Origin: Chaetoderma sp. LZ-2023a | Taxonomy: Eukaryota > Mollusca > Caudofoveata > Chaetodermatida > Chaetodermatidae | Assembly (NCBI GenBank): GCA_034401795.1 | Contig: CM067373.1 | Location: forward strand, 87,195,448-87,259,447 | Reading direction: 5' to 3' | Length of the DNA stretch: 64,000 bases | In this document: piece after piece, positions 10,871 to 22,202 of the stretch | Layout: every line of letters begins with the position of its first letter | Position numbering within the stretch: the stretch's first letter is position 1 | Notes under the pieces: model-generated | What the model saw: the letters and a program-made list of their open reading frames with translations, nothing else | Told to the model about the DNA's origin: nothing | The model's database searches: none | Program-made: the position numbers and the translations under genes

Positions 10871-13697
10871 TCATGTATATTTGATTTGAATGTCAGCAGT
10901 AATCGTTTCAGGCAGAGAATTCCACAGTTGCGCTGCAGTGTATTTGAAGCTTTTTCTGCCATATTCCGTTTTAATCCTCGGAAGTTGTAGGTGATTGCGT
11001 GTTTTGGAACGTAAATTTCTAGTGTGCGCCACCCCAACGGAAGTGAACATGTCTTTCATGTGACCAGGGTCAGACCATTTCTAGATTTATATGTCATAAT
11101 ACCCATTTTAATTTGCATTCTTTTAGTTAAATTTGTCCAGTTTAATGTTTCATATAGTTGTGCAGATGGTGTCCTGTAATGCATGTCTAATATCACCCTA
11201 GCTGCCCGTTTTTGTAGTTTTTCTAAACTATCCAATAATGTCGGCGAAGACGGGCAAAATACAAGACTACAATATTCAATGTGTGAAAGGATATACGACT
11301 TATAGAACAGATTTCGTTGCTCAATGCTAAGATAATGTTTATTTTTTCGTAGAATATAAATCAAGGACGAAATCTTTTTACAAAGTTTGCCTATATGTTC
11401 TTTCCATGCAAGCGTATTGTCTATGTATACTCCTAAAAGTTTGTCAGATTCCACAACATTTAAGTTTCCACGATTTGTAGGGATTATAACATTATTATTT
11501 ACTTGTTTCAATTTATGCTTAGTTCCTAACATCAAAAACCTATTTTTGTCCGTATTTAACAACATTTTATTATTTACACACCATTCTTCTACCGACTTCA
11601 TACCGTTAATTAGATTTTCTTGAATTTCAGCGACATTTGAGCTAGCAGCATGCATAGTTGTATCATCAGCATACATATCCATAAGATTGTTGACACACAT
11701 GGGTAAATCATTAACATATAAAATGAACAGAAGTGGGCCTAAAACTGAGCCTTGTGGTACTCCTATATCGATGGGAAGTGGTTTAGAATTCTGTCCAAAA
11801 ATTGAAACGTATTGTGGTCTGCCCTTTAAATATGAAGAAAACCACTTTAATGTATTATAGCTGAATTTGTAAATACTTAATTTTTGTAATAGGATGTCAT
11901 GATTGACAAGATCAAAGGCCTTTTTAAAGTCAATCATAATAGAACCAATAAGGTCGCCATTATCTATCGAAAAGCGCCATCTTTCTACTAGATTTAACAA
12001 AGCAGTTTCACATGAATGATTATGTCTGAAGCCTGATTGCGACTCCACTAATAAATTATACTTGGTTATAAATTTATAAATATGATCATGTATGTGTCGT
12101 TCAATAACCTTAGAGATAATGGGTAATATAGAGATAGGCCTATAATTGCTAACATTGGTTTTTGAATCAGATTTATGTAGAGGCTTTACTTTTGCACATT
12201 TCCACATTTTGGGGAATTCTCCCGTAGCTATGCTTTTGTTTATAATAAGTGTAATGGAGGGTGCAATTATTGATGCTGCTGATTTGAGGAAGTGTGCGTT
12301 CAATTCATCATAACCAGATGACTTATTTGTTTTTAAGTTGCTAAGTTCTCTGGACATATATTCAACCGTTATATATGGAATTCGAAACTCTAAATTTTCT
12401 GGAACTTTATTAAAAACATGATCTGATAGCTTATCAAATGCCATTGGCCTTTGTTTTATCATGGAGTGTGTCAGTTTTGACGCGATTGTACTGAAATATA
12501 TATTAAAATGTTCAGATTGCATTTGTGGGTTTTGAATTTCACTTCCATTATCATCACAGATTATTGAAGGTAATTTGTTTGCCTTGGGATTTATGTCTTT
12601 TAGAATTTTCCATATATTAGCCGGATTATTTTTTCCTGATTCTAATTTATTTGCAAAATAATCTCGTTTAGATGCTTTAATCAAATACGCAACTCTTTGC
12701 TTTAATATTTTAAAATTCAACATGTTTCCTACGTTTTTATGATAATCCCTTTCTTTCATTGCTTTTCAAATTTCTCTGTTCATCCATCCCGGTTGACATA
12801 CACGTTTAACTCTGCGTTCAATGACAGGAGCGTGTTTATTTATAATGTTGATGAATTGTGCATACCATTGATCAAGCGCTTGATCAGGACTTCCCAAATA
12901 ACCTATAGAATGCCAATCACATACAGATAGGTCACTAAGAAACATAGCTTCATTAAAGCTTTTGATGCTCCTGTATTTAATAAGTTGGTGCGAATTTTGA
13001 GTTTTGAATGGTTTACATTTGCGTACAGCGAATATTGGATAATGGTCACTTAGTGCCAAAGAGCCGACATGTGACGATTGAATTTTGTCTTTATCTGTGA
13101 CATACACATGGTCAATCAGTTTTGATGTTTTCTCAGTAACTCTGGTTGGATTACGTATAAGTTGCTCTAAATGAAAAAGTTCAATTAAAGACTGCCATTT
13201 ATGATTATCTGCTTTAATAAGGTCGAAATTAAAATCTCCTACAAGTATAATATCTGAGTTTTCGGAATATACCTTTTCTAACATAGCTTCAAATCCATCA
13301 ATCCAGATAGCGGGTGAATCAGGAGGTCTATAGACACAGCCCAATAGGAAAGGCTTGGTCTTAAAGGGTCTAATTTCAATCCATAGAGTTTCCAGATCAT
13401 CGTTTTCAAAATTTAGTTTCCTCACATATGAATAGTTATCAGCTATATATAGTACAATTCCACCACCGTCCCGTTCTTTTCTGTCCTTTCTTTCATTAAC
13501 ATAGCCTTCAATTTCAATGGAGTAATTTGGGATTGTTGATGAGAGAAATGTTTCAGTGGCACAGAAAACTTCAAGTTCTTTTTCACACTTCTCCATAATC
13601 AGTTTTAACTGGTCAATCTTAGGCACCAGGTGCTGTACATTTAAATGATCAATCCTAATTCCTTTAGAATTAATATTGAAAGACGGCAGATCAATGG

Positions 13698-13763
<66 letters not shown>

Positions 13764-14439
13764 CATTATTAATAGTACGACCGCCGCCCCCACCACCACC
13801 AGCACCAACACCACCATAACAACCACCACCGCCACCACCACCACCGCTACTACCACCACCAACACCATCATCACCACCGCCACTAACATCATCATCATCA
13901 TCATCATCATCATCAACAGCAGCAGCACCGTCAATTACGCCATCATCATCATCATCATCATCACCATTGGCATGATCATTATCATTGCCATGCTCGTCAT
14001 CATTATCATCATCATCATTGTCATGATCGTCATCATTGCCATGATTGTCAACATTGTCATGATCATGATCATTATCGTGATCGTCATCATTGTCAAGATC
14101 GTCATCATTGTCATGATCGTCATCATCGTCATAGTTGTCATGATCGTCATCATCGTCGTTGTCTTCATCATATAGTATATTATTAGCGCGTATGCCGCAT
14201 TTTGGCAAGATACCACTATTACTCGTATTGTTACTGAGTAGTTGATATCTATTACTGAGCAACAGATTAGAATAATTATGATACTCAATACAATGTTTGG
14301 ACTTATCACTACATACCATACATACTGAATTGACATCACGTTTACTCGAGGAGTTTACTGCGGGTAGACCATACAGTTTTACATTCATATCAATGTCATT
14401 AGTCATAGTCCCGTTAGTAACTGCATCCAAACTGTTCAA
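10871..14439 (-). pseudogene. CR1/L2-type LINE ORF2 (endonuclease-reverse transcriptase), one internal stop
   Basis: Endonuclease: IRIDHLNVQHL, CATETFL, GCVYRPPDSP, ILVGDFNFDL, LIDHVYVT, LSDHYPIF (about 13640-13030). RT: NYRPISILPIISKVIERH, QSGFRHNHSCETALL, MIDFKKAFDLVNH (A), IGVPQGSVLGPLLF (B), MYADDTTMHA (C, YADD). A single TGA at 12766-12768 separates the halves; upstream and downstream share one frame, and it sits where Arg (CGA) is plausible, so CpG decay is likely. A second break near 11058 shifts the C-terminus into the next frame, where LWNSLPETI, the usual end of this family, is read (stop near 10871). The N-terminal 90 residues carry a Cys/His cluster (CMVCSDKSKHC), then long Asp/His, Gly and Asn runs. 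Confidence 0.9.
13698..14165 (-). repeat. in-frame compound trinucleotide repeats inside LINE ORF2
   Basis: On plus: (ATT)n at about 13698-13763, CAC/ACC-rich at 13785-13880, ATC-rich with GTC variants from 13885 to 14165. Read on minus they encode Asn, Gly and Asp/His tracts without any stop for about 155 codons, linking the Cys/His N-terminus to the endonuclease. Confidence 0.9.
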
Positions 14440-14502
14440 ACACTTAGTTTTGCTTATATTGTATTTAAAATGTTTGTTTGGCTCTACTTCTTGGCCACGT
14501 TC

Positions 14503-15475
14503 CTAATATACTGGACACGAGTTTAATTTGTGACCGGATCCCATACAACTCCAGCAACGGACAGGCTGACCATGCCGACACTTGGTATACCTGTGGTTGG
14601 GTTCCCCGCAAAATGTACACGACGGGGACCTGACGATTGGAACACAGTCATTTAGACACTTAACAAGAACTGATGATCCACGACTGTTTATGTGCAGCTT
14701 ATCTGCGTGATATAACGCGTTGTCTATGGAACCAGGCCTATATGATGAATAAAAGTAATCTGCGGACCTGATCATTGAGAAGTTTAGAAAATGTTCTCTC
14801 ACCTCAAGATGCTTATTGAATGAGCGGATGAAGTCCTGTCGATACTTTGCATCACCACGGGGACATAGCTCGCATATACGTATTTTGCATTCTGGTACTA
14901 GCGTTTTGTAGATCCATAATTAAATTGTCCATGGATATAAGGGCATCAGCTAATGATCCATCAGAATTATTTGTACCTGCCATAATAATTATGTCTTTGT
15001 ACGTATGTAAGTCGGAACTAAGTAGTTTGGAGTGAATATCCTCTATCTTCGCTCCTCTGAGGCACATAACCTCAACCGAATCTTGAAGGCCATTGGTGTT
15101 CACGCCTTTTATTATAGAACTCCCAATTATCAATGTCTTTGTAGGAAGTGTTTGGCTTACTAGCGGGACGCGTGTTGTAGTGGAGTTCTCATTTACCTGC
15201 GGGATACTTTCATGTAACTGATCTGGTGCAGGTCCATTAACCACTCGCGCGTAGCTTATTTGTTTGGAAGTCTTTGGTTTAGGAAGCCTTGGCGCTGGCA
15301 TAGGTTGGTACGCGATATATTGTGGATATGATGATGAAGGTCTATTATTAACTTTGGATTCATCAAGAGTTCCATTCATGATCATGATGATTAACAATTT
15401 CCTTAGTTTGCCGAGTATGGAAATAATGTAATGTTGTAATGTTTTAAATTCCATCTGTATCATTTTGTGTAACAT
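14503..15475 (-). pseudogene. CR1/L2-type LINE ORF1 with SGNH esterase and two zinc knuckles, frameshifted
   Basis: After a proline-rich segment (PQYIAYQPMPAPRLPKP) comes an SGNH-hydrolase domain: block I LIIGSSIIKGV (catalytic Ser), block III IMAGTNNS and block V DKLHINSRG (Asp-x-x-His). Esterase ORF1 proteins are established for CR1/L2 elements, where the domain probably helps RNP assembly or membrane contact. Two knuckles follow, CTFCGEPNHRYTKC and CWSCMGSGHKLNSC, both CX2CX4HX4C, then the stop at 14503. A frameshift near 14895, just before the CELCPRGDAKYRQDF segment, splits the esterase. The ATG at 15475 may not be the true start, because a lysine/glutamine-rich segment (IKNIRNDWKQQ) further upstream is separated by stops. 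Confidence 0.8.
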
Positions 15476-15610
15476 TTTTAAGAATATATTTTTAATGTAT
15501 ATATATTAACGCTTACATACGGGCATCCCTTGATTGGAAGCGGTTGCTGCCTTATCTGACTGCTGCTTCCAGTCGTTTCGGATGTTTTTAATGGCCAGTA
15601 TTAAATTAAG

Positions 15611-16130
15611 ATCATTGTATTGTTTGAATTGCAAAGGACCCGGGGTAATATTGGAATCGGTATCTCTATGTAAACACAGATCGTTTTTTCAAAATAGCAG
15701 CGGTGTTTGTTATTGTTTACTCAGGCCGCAAGCGATCACGGGCATTTTCAGAAAAGTTCTCGCCAAGTAAAGAGAAAGATTAATTTGCAGAGGCGATATT
15801 TGCTATTATTGTTCGCGGTACTGCTGACAACACGTTTGCGTTTAAATACTCGCGTTTTGCCGGCTACAAAATCAATTACCCGTGCCTATTCAGAAACTGG
15901 TCATAATAATGTATGTATGGCGTTTATTGTATTACGGCAGTATATATTTTTATTGCGCATATATTTTGAATGATATTATTTATGATGGTAAGACTGGCGA
16001 ATTTTTTTAAGTTGTTTTTACTTTGACGTCTGTTCAGTGTTAGTGTATTGTATAGTTTTGTCAGCCATTTATATATTTTTGGATATTAAAGGTTTTCCGC
16101 ACGATCCGTTGATCGTGTCATCAAAAAAAA
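15611..16130. other. no gene seen; possible 5' UTR of the minus LINE
   Basis: Moderately GC-rich patches between 15640 and 15890, then AT-rich DNA. It adjoins the 5' side of the CR1/L2 element, so part may be its 5' UTR. No coding evidence. Confidence 0.35.
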
Positions 16131-16132
16131 AG

Positions 16133-16330
16133 TAGTAGTAGTAGTAGCGGCAGCGGCAGCCAGGCGGCGGCGGCGGCGGCGGCAGCGGCAGCAGCGGCAG
16201 CAGCAAGAGTAGGTAAAAGAACACACTAATCACAGACAAGCACGATTTTTAAAGACCAGACATCTATATGCGTTTTATTTCATTCAGTATCTGACACTGA
16301 TCAATTTTAAAATTGTAAATCTTTCAGCCA
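16133..16330 (+). repeat. trinucleotide-headed repeat, unit 1
   Basis: (AGT)n, (CAG)n and (CGG)n tracts (16133-16207) followed by GGTAAAAGAACACACTAATC ... TTTTAAAATTG. The non-repetitive part is repeated at 16723-16828. Confidence 0.85.
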
Positions 16331-16486
16331 TCCAGTACCGTACTGATGGAATTTGTTTTCAGTCAGTACCAGCTCACTCGGAACCGATTTAGACTCATAA
16401 TAGTAGTAGTAGCCATAGCAGCAGCAGTAGTAGTTACAGTTTCAGCAGCAGCAGCAGCAGTAGTAGTAGCAGCAGTAGTACTAGTG

Positions 16487-16553
<67 letters not shown>

Positions 16554-16556
16554 GAA

Positions 16557-16626
<70 letters not shown>

Positions 16627-16644
16627 GGTGGTGGTGGTGCTAGT

Positions 16645-16708
<64 letters not shown>

Positions 16709-16830
16709 GCAGCAGAAAGATTAGGTAAAAGAACGCACTACGCACTGACACGTACGATTTTTAAAGACCAGACATCCGTATGCGTTTTATTCCAGTCAGT
16801 ATCTAATACCGGTCAATTTTAAAATTGGCC
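16322..16830 (+). repeat. trinucleotide-headed repeat, unit 2
   Basis: Starts with the 100-bp segment shared with 4292-4395. About 320 bp of changing trinucleotides follow (TAG, CAG, AGT, GGT, GCA, CGG; 16400-16718). It closes with the GGTAAAAGAACGCACTACG ... TTTTAAAATTG segment homologous to unit 1. The long Val/Ala or Leu/Pro frames here are microsatellite translations, not genes. Confidence 0.9.
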
Positions 16831-17159
16831 AATATCTCATGAAAATAGTCAGCATTTTACTGGATACAAGAGTATTTTCTCGTTTAAAATGCAGAAGATA
16901 ACATCTAAGAGCATTTAGATTTCGAAATGTCCCGGGTACCATACTGGTGAGGCCGACCGTCATCATAATCCCACCTCCTACAAAATATTCTGACTATGTG
17001 ATTGTTAAGGAACCCTAGACCTACTATGTATGGTTGATCACATATTATGTCAACATTCTTGGATGAATAGATCCCAATTATTTATAATATTCACCAAATT
17101 CTGATCATTTTCTTGACAGAGACTTTTATCTTATCTTAAATATCGCCAATTTTCAACAC
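16831..17159. other. no gene seen
   Basis: Unremarkable AT-rich sequence. I searched the minus strand for a continuation of the MAM gene and saw none. Confidence 0.5.
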
Positions 17160-17480
17160 TTTATGACGTCATTTTCAGAATGCATCACCACATATGACGT
17201 CATGACCTTCGTCATTGTCTATTGTTACGTCACAATTAATCTGCGCATTAAGACAAAAACACGATGTTCGCGCGGGGGATACCGTGTTAGTATTTCCCTC
17301 GCGTGAGGGAAATACCAGATCATACATCACTGATCTTAGCCAATCGAATAACAGCATATTGTCATGTGACATTACTGAGGGATAATAAAAAGTGATATCT
17401 GTTTTCTAATGATATCATGAATGATATGCAAAGGAATATAAGCTTGCCTATATGATAAATTAATAAACATTACACATCTG
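17160..17480. repeat. CRE-rich block with perfect hairpin, probable MITE remnant
   Basis: Contains TGACGTCA near 17164 and 17196 and a related TTACGTCAC near 17225. A perfect hairpin sits at 17290-17315: 11-bp arms GTATTTCCCTC/GAGGGAAATAC around the loop GCGT. The composition differs from the flanks. It lies immediately downstream of the last recognised MAM exon. Confidence 0.5.
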
Positions 17481-17496
17481 CGTTTTATATAATTAC

Positions 17497-17765
17497 CCAT
17501 GTCGCTGTGCGGCCTGTTAGTGAACTCATGTAGATTCTGGCCTCTGTCCATGCGCCCGTCCCGCTCCGGCTATCTAACCAGATAGGTAGGTCATCCTGAT
17601 CGCTCCCATAAGATACTACTAAACGGCCCACATTTTGTCCAATTAGCATGTATCCGATTGTCAGGCATCGGGACTGGTTGTGAGCGGAGAAAGTGCTGCT
17701 ACGTAGGCGGTATCGATGCCCTGGAGTTGGAATTGGAGGCGCCATAACCCGGAGGTAGCGGACGG
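17497..17765 (-). CDS. MAM-domain gene exon 7 (second MAM domain, core)
   Basis: Acceptor TCTTTGGTCTTTGCAG precedes the exon, and GTAATT follows as a possible donor. It reads PVRYLRVMAPP ... CLTIGYMLIGQNVGRLVVSY ... WLDSRSGTGAWTEARIYM. The Cys-hydrophobic-Gly pattern and the GRLVV and W-x-EA segments fit the middle of a MAM domain. The first two bases complete the codon opened by exon 6. If not spliced, the frame runs on Val-Ile-Ile and stops at TAA near 17485, leaving MAM2 without its usual FEA ... IAIDDI end. If spliced, the donor is phase 0, unlike the other introns, and the next exon is not in this window as far as I can see. Confidence 0.75.
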
Positions 17766-18020
17766 CTGCAAAGACCAAAGATGTATTCTACAGGGAATGG
17801 CTCAAATTCCATTAAATAGTATGCCCCATGCATAAGTCTATGTGGCTACTAAATGCAGATAGTCTCCTATCATATAAAAAGGCTTTTGTGGCACTAAATT
17901 AGTGTCTATTTAAGACAGAATAGATAATATGATCAATGATTATTTAAAATACCCGTGCGTCGGCATGAGCAAAACAAGACGCAGGTATAAAGCAACAATC
18001 TCTCAAACAAAGTATGCACA

Positions 18021-18240
18021 GTGACACGTATGGTGGGATAGACGGATGGGTGGGCAAACAGTTGGACAGATATATGGGCGGACGGGCAGGTTGGCGGTGC
18101 GTGGGTGAGCGGTCGGGTGGGCAGACGGGCGGGCGAGTGGCAGGTACTAAACGGATGAATGGACGGATAGATGGATGGTCGGGCGGACGAATGGATTGAC
18201 GGACAGACGGACGGATGGACAGGCATACAGACAGCAAGAT
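18021..18240 (+). repeat. degenerate GGAY/GGGC tetranucleotide repeat
   Basis: Irregular runs of GGAT, GGAC and GGGC in intron 6 of the MAM gene, ending at ACAGACAGCAAGATAGACAG. Proline/serine- or glycine/arginine-rich frames on either strand are artefacts of the repeat. Confidence 0.85.
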
Positions 18241-18255
18241 AGACAGAGTACTTAC

Positions 18256-18357
18256 GTTGCCGATTTCTGTTTATACCATGTACTATTTGCCAGTCACCAC
18301 TATCCGTTGTTTCCTGTATCCAACCACATAAGTCTTGTTCAAAATCACATGTTACAT
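18256..18357 (-). CDS. MAM-domain gene exon 6 (start of second MAM domain)
   Basis: 102 bases between acceptor GATATATTTCAG and donor GTAAGT. Reads VTCDFEQDLCGWIQE ... DWQIVHG, the classic MAM opening (Cys-x-FE-x-DLCGW ... DW). It starts with two bases that complete a codon with the single G left by exon 5 (giving Asp) and ends with one base of the next codon, so it is a symmetrical phase 1-1 exon. It is too short for length-based gene finding, but the domain signature and both splice sites agree. Confidence 0.85.
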
Positions 18358-18372
18358 CTGAAATATATCATG

Positions 18373-20500
18373 GAAGCCAACGCGGAATGAAATTTTATCG
18401 TAAAAACAAGCGTAAACCCACAGTGCCTATACAATACCTGCTTTTCATGTAAGTTTACATTCATTCCAACTATCTTTCTTTTAATAAACTTTCGAAATAC
18501 CCTGGAAAGCAAATAACCAACAACAAACTCCTATATGTAGGGCCTACTGAATCTTTTAAATAATTCACTGAGAACGGCGAAACAATTATTTTACAAATCT
18601 AGCAAATCCTATCTATTACTCAAAAGATTGAGGTTTATTGGATGAAACACAATTTCAATACTATTATCATGTTATTAGTACACGCTCTTCAACAGATACC
18701 AGGCGCCATCCCTCCCTCCCTCCCTCTTAATATTAACCTGTGTCGTCATATAGTCATTGTAATAAATCCCCATGTCTGCTGTGGTGGTTGAGTGTGATTG
18801 GCTGACCGGGTTTACTGACGATTTCATCAGCTACAGTCAAATACAGTGTGTTAGCACATATATATCTGGTAAGGAAAACAGTCAATAAATTCATTGTAGA
18901 TGGTAGTTTCCCAGTGCCATTCACACTGGTTAAAGCTAGTGTCTCCAGTTTGCTCCAGACACATAGGTTTCATTGCGGATACGCTTGACGGAAATTGGAA
19001 GTTCGATGCTACACAGATATTTGAATTTCAACTAGGCGTGCGAACAGCTTCTAGTTTACAGCCTTTTTCTATTGGAAAAGGAGGCTGTCTCAAAATATCA
19101 GAGCAATTACAGCAGGTGAATCGTGCAGCAAAACTGCTATGATCAGCTGTACTCAAGCAGCCAGGAACTTTAATGGGAGAAAACAACCGGTTGTAGTAAG
19201 ATCTTTTTCGTCACGTGAGCTTCCAGATTACCAAGAATCTCTATGGTCGCTATCTGGCATGACGAGGCAGATACTGGTGAAGTGTTGACCGAGGGTCCGT
19301 GTTTTCTTAAATAGAATTATTAATATAAGATGTCAGCCAAACTAAACAGTCGAACCACCGGACACATACTTACACTGGGACCATATGAGCTCAGTTCCTA
19401 TCATGGGCTATAAACCAAGGGCTTGGTGACGCATGCGTTCAGTGGTTATTTAAGCAATTGGTGTACACATTGCATGACATCGGAGCATAATGCCGCGTCC
19501 TCAGTAATGCAGCAACTGGAGGATGCTTTTAAAACTGTGCATCGACTCAAATTATTAGATCAGTATGATCAAACATTTCCGCCATTAAGCCTCTCCTGGA
19601 GACATTATGTGAACATAGTTCTGATATTTTGCTAAAGTTCATATGCCCAGAACGTCTATCTACAATTTGCCTTTCTTGCCGTGTCGCCATAGTTTGTCCA
19701 CTATGATGATACTAATTAGAAGAGATCGGTGATAGTGCATACAACAGATGTAACCCAACTGAACGTTTCTATTTTCTGGTGCGTAGAACAGCCCATGTAT
19801 GGAAATTATGCTAGAACTACACAATAAACATTGAATCAGATTCTTACTAACGTGACGTTTGGACATGCGAATAAAGTAGGAAATTTGGGGTGGTATAATC
19901 AGTGTAATTGGCGATTACCCAGTCAGGAAAGAATGTGGTTTGGCATATAATGAGTGTAGTCGTATTGGTGACGAGCCATTCAGTATGTTTGTTCTAATTA
20001 CAGAAGATGCAGAATGCACACTTTCTTGTAGAATGCCAGTACTTCAATGCTCAACAGGGACAGAGAGGATGCAAAAGATTGATGGATAGACTTGAATGAG
20101 TCCGTAAGACCCAAGCTGCCATTCATTATTAAATCCGTTAATCAACCCGTAACGCCATCAAAATGACTTTTCTCACAGCTCACACACACTTGGAGAAGAT
20201 ACCATTAAAAACTGTCTACAGTTTTGACTGTGTGAGATGGAAGTAAATGTCACAAGAAATTGAAACAATCAGTGTTAGTATCAAAACAATGTATATTGTT
20301 TACACCAAAAACGTAGAGCTAAAAAGCATAAGCTGGTGAAGCTCTCGTTCAGCGGCTTCTCCTGGCTAATGATGCAGGTCGTGAGATAGATGAACTATCA
20401 CTAGCGCCACTCCCCATAGCTGACACTACTGGGAATATACAATCCGAGAAACAAGGGTGTTCTTGGAAGGATCCTGGAGAGGTTAGCGAGACATAAACAA
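18373..20500. other. intron 5 (first part), no exon recognised
   Basis: Between exons 6 and 5. Contains a short CCCT run near 18712. Small frames on plus at 18900-19142 and 19423-19635 have no domain signature or codon bias that I can see and are not called. Confidence 0.5.
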
Positions 20501-20733
20501 CCCCTCCCCCCCACCCACCAACCCCACCCCATCAACTGGCCATGAAACATTGCGGATGCGCACGCTTTCTTGCAGGCTATTGGAAAGCATGGTCAAATGC
20601 ATTTGGGCTCGTTTTTATTCATGCAGTAACGCAATATTCAGCCATTGCCTTTGCAGGAGGTGTGCTCAAGGGTAGATATTGTCGTTGGTGGAAATAGGAA
20701 AGAATGGACCAAATCATGATGCCTGTGTACCCA

Positions 20734-20737
20734 TGTA

Positions 20738-20785
<48 letters not shown>

Positions 20786-20914
20786 ATGATGTCTGTCTGT
20801 CTGTCTGTCCGTCCGTCCATCCATGCGTCAACCCGCCCATCCGCCCGTCCACCCGTATGTACGCCCAAAAAGCCGCCCACCCGTCTGTCTGTCTGTCTGT
20901 CTGTCTGTCTGGAC
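20734..20914 (+). repeat. (TGTC)n/(CCGT)n microsatellite
   Basis: Two TGTC arrays (20734-20785 and 20790-20808, then 20884-20912) around CCGTCCATCCATGCG-like derivatives. It is followed by unique-looking sequence starting GGACCCATATC. Confidence 0.95.
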
Positions 20915-21301
20915 CCATATCTAAAAAATGGTGATCCGATTTGGCTCAGATTTTAACACAATGAAGGAACTTGCGGTACAAGAGGATTTCCAGACGTTGG
21001 CCGTCATCCAGATAAGAGAACCCGGGTCCGGCTCAGATTAAATTCAGGATCTGTTGATATCTCACAGGATTACACAAGGTGCACTAAGATTACACAAGTT
21101 TAGGCGTGATCCTGGAAAATCCGGAAAAACAGGAAAATCTATGCTTATGCATTTTACCTCAGTTATTGCTATGCCTATGTATGTTTACCTCTATCATTGC
21201 TATTCCTATGCAAGCTTACAGGTTGTCACGCATACTTAGTATTGTTCTTGCTCTAACTAGGCACTTTCAACTCTTTAATCTTTGATACTATATCTGCTTA
21301 C

Positions 21302-21523
21302 CTGTGATGGTGGACACATGGATTGTTGTCCCTGAAGTGGAAACCACATTAGTTGACGTCTCCGTCGTTACGCCACCTATTCCTGATGATGTCTGAGTCT
21401 TGGCATCTGTCGATAGTGATGTAATAGTTCCTGATGACGTTTTAGTAGTTAGCGGCGGTGCAGTATTTAGGGACGAGGTCAGCGGTGGGCCGGTCACTAC
21501 ATATGGTGTCATTGTATTCTGGG
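21302..21523 (-). CDS. MAM-domain gene exon 5 (Ser/Thr-rich linker)
   Basis: 222 bases (74 codons). Acceptor choice: TATATTTAG at 21524 gives phase 1 and keeps the frame from exon 4 (AQNTMTPYVV...). The alternative CAG five bases later would break the frame into a stop. Donor is GTAAGC. The product is about half Ser/Thr (LTTKTSSGTITS, TQTSSGIGG, TTETSTNVVS), a mucin-like, probably O-glycosylated stalk between the two MAM domains. There are no cysteines. Same phase 1-1 class as its neighbours. Confidence 0.8.
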
Positions 21524-21529
21524 CTAAAT

Positions 21530-22200
21530 ATAAAAAATGGTTTTGTTTTTAAAAAAAGTGTGACAAGCCCGGCCATGGAGACACACGCTCACACAAACAC
21601 TCAGATTCAAATTGTTTCTAACGTACAGCTAACCATATACTCGATGGAAAGGAGGGAGGCTCCTGGATCAGCACCAATTCCTCAATCGCTACCAACCTGT
21701 CATTTTGTCGGTTGGTTTCGTAAATTAACATAGCCCCCTTATACAATCAGTATAGTGCACGATTATGTATACTGCAGAGTGAGCATTATTGCGCTAATCC
21801 AAATATATCTTATGTGTGTCATACGGATACCAACGTGACTTAGGAAGAGATTTCACACTAACGCGTGTAGCTACGCTCAGGTAAATAAGTTGATGTGTCA
21901 CGTGGTATATGAGGTTATCCGGTTTTCAAATTCCATTCAATTCACTGGAACACGCGAACTAGCTACCCCAACCTGAAGTCAGTGTGGCCGCTAAGACGTT
22001 ACTCTAGCAACCCAAATAAAGGGATCAATTTCTGTCTATGACCTGCGTATTTCTAGCTAAGCCTCGCCCATTTTACGCATGTTGCATTACATTTATAATC
22101 CATCAAAGGCATCCGATTCATACACTTCACGAATTCTTCAATGTTCAAGACGGAACTAGATATACCACTACGTATTGTGACGGCAGCTACCTTGCGGCGC
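21530..22200. other. intron 4, no exon recognised
   Basis: Unique-looking DNA. Small frames have no supporting features. Confidence 0.5.
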
Positions 22201-22202
22201 AA

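Larger units (their letters stand above)
10404..15610 (-). mobile_element. CR1/L2-type LINE with esterase ORF1, nearly intact
   Basis: Runs right to left: ORF1 (esterase plus two CCHC knuckles), ORF2 (endonuclease-RT), a 3' UTR with a partial internal duplication (10580-10625 resembles 10780-10825) and an (ACGC)n tract, then a 3' terminus of CR1/L2 style. On the minus strand this reads GATCAGTTTACTGAC, able to form a small hairpin, followed by TTAAATAAAGATTATTATTATGG near 10404-10445. The same type of 3' end recurs at 26763-26810. Damage is light, implying relatively recent activity. The 5' limit is uncertain and could reach about 16100. Confidence 0.85.

Noticed and set aside
13645..14175. 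Ile-rich plus frame and Met/Val-rich minus frames
   Set aside because: Other-frame readings of the microsatellites that lie inside LINE ORF2.
16346..16822. Long Val/Ala and Leu/Pro-rich frames
   Set aside because: They are translations of AGT, CAG and CGG trinucleotide repeats on either strand.
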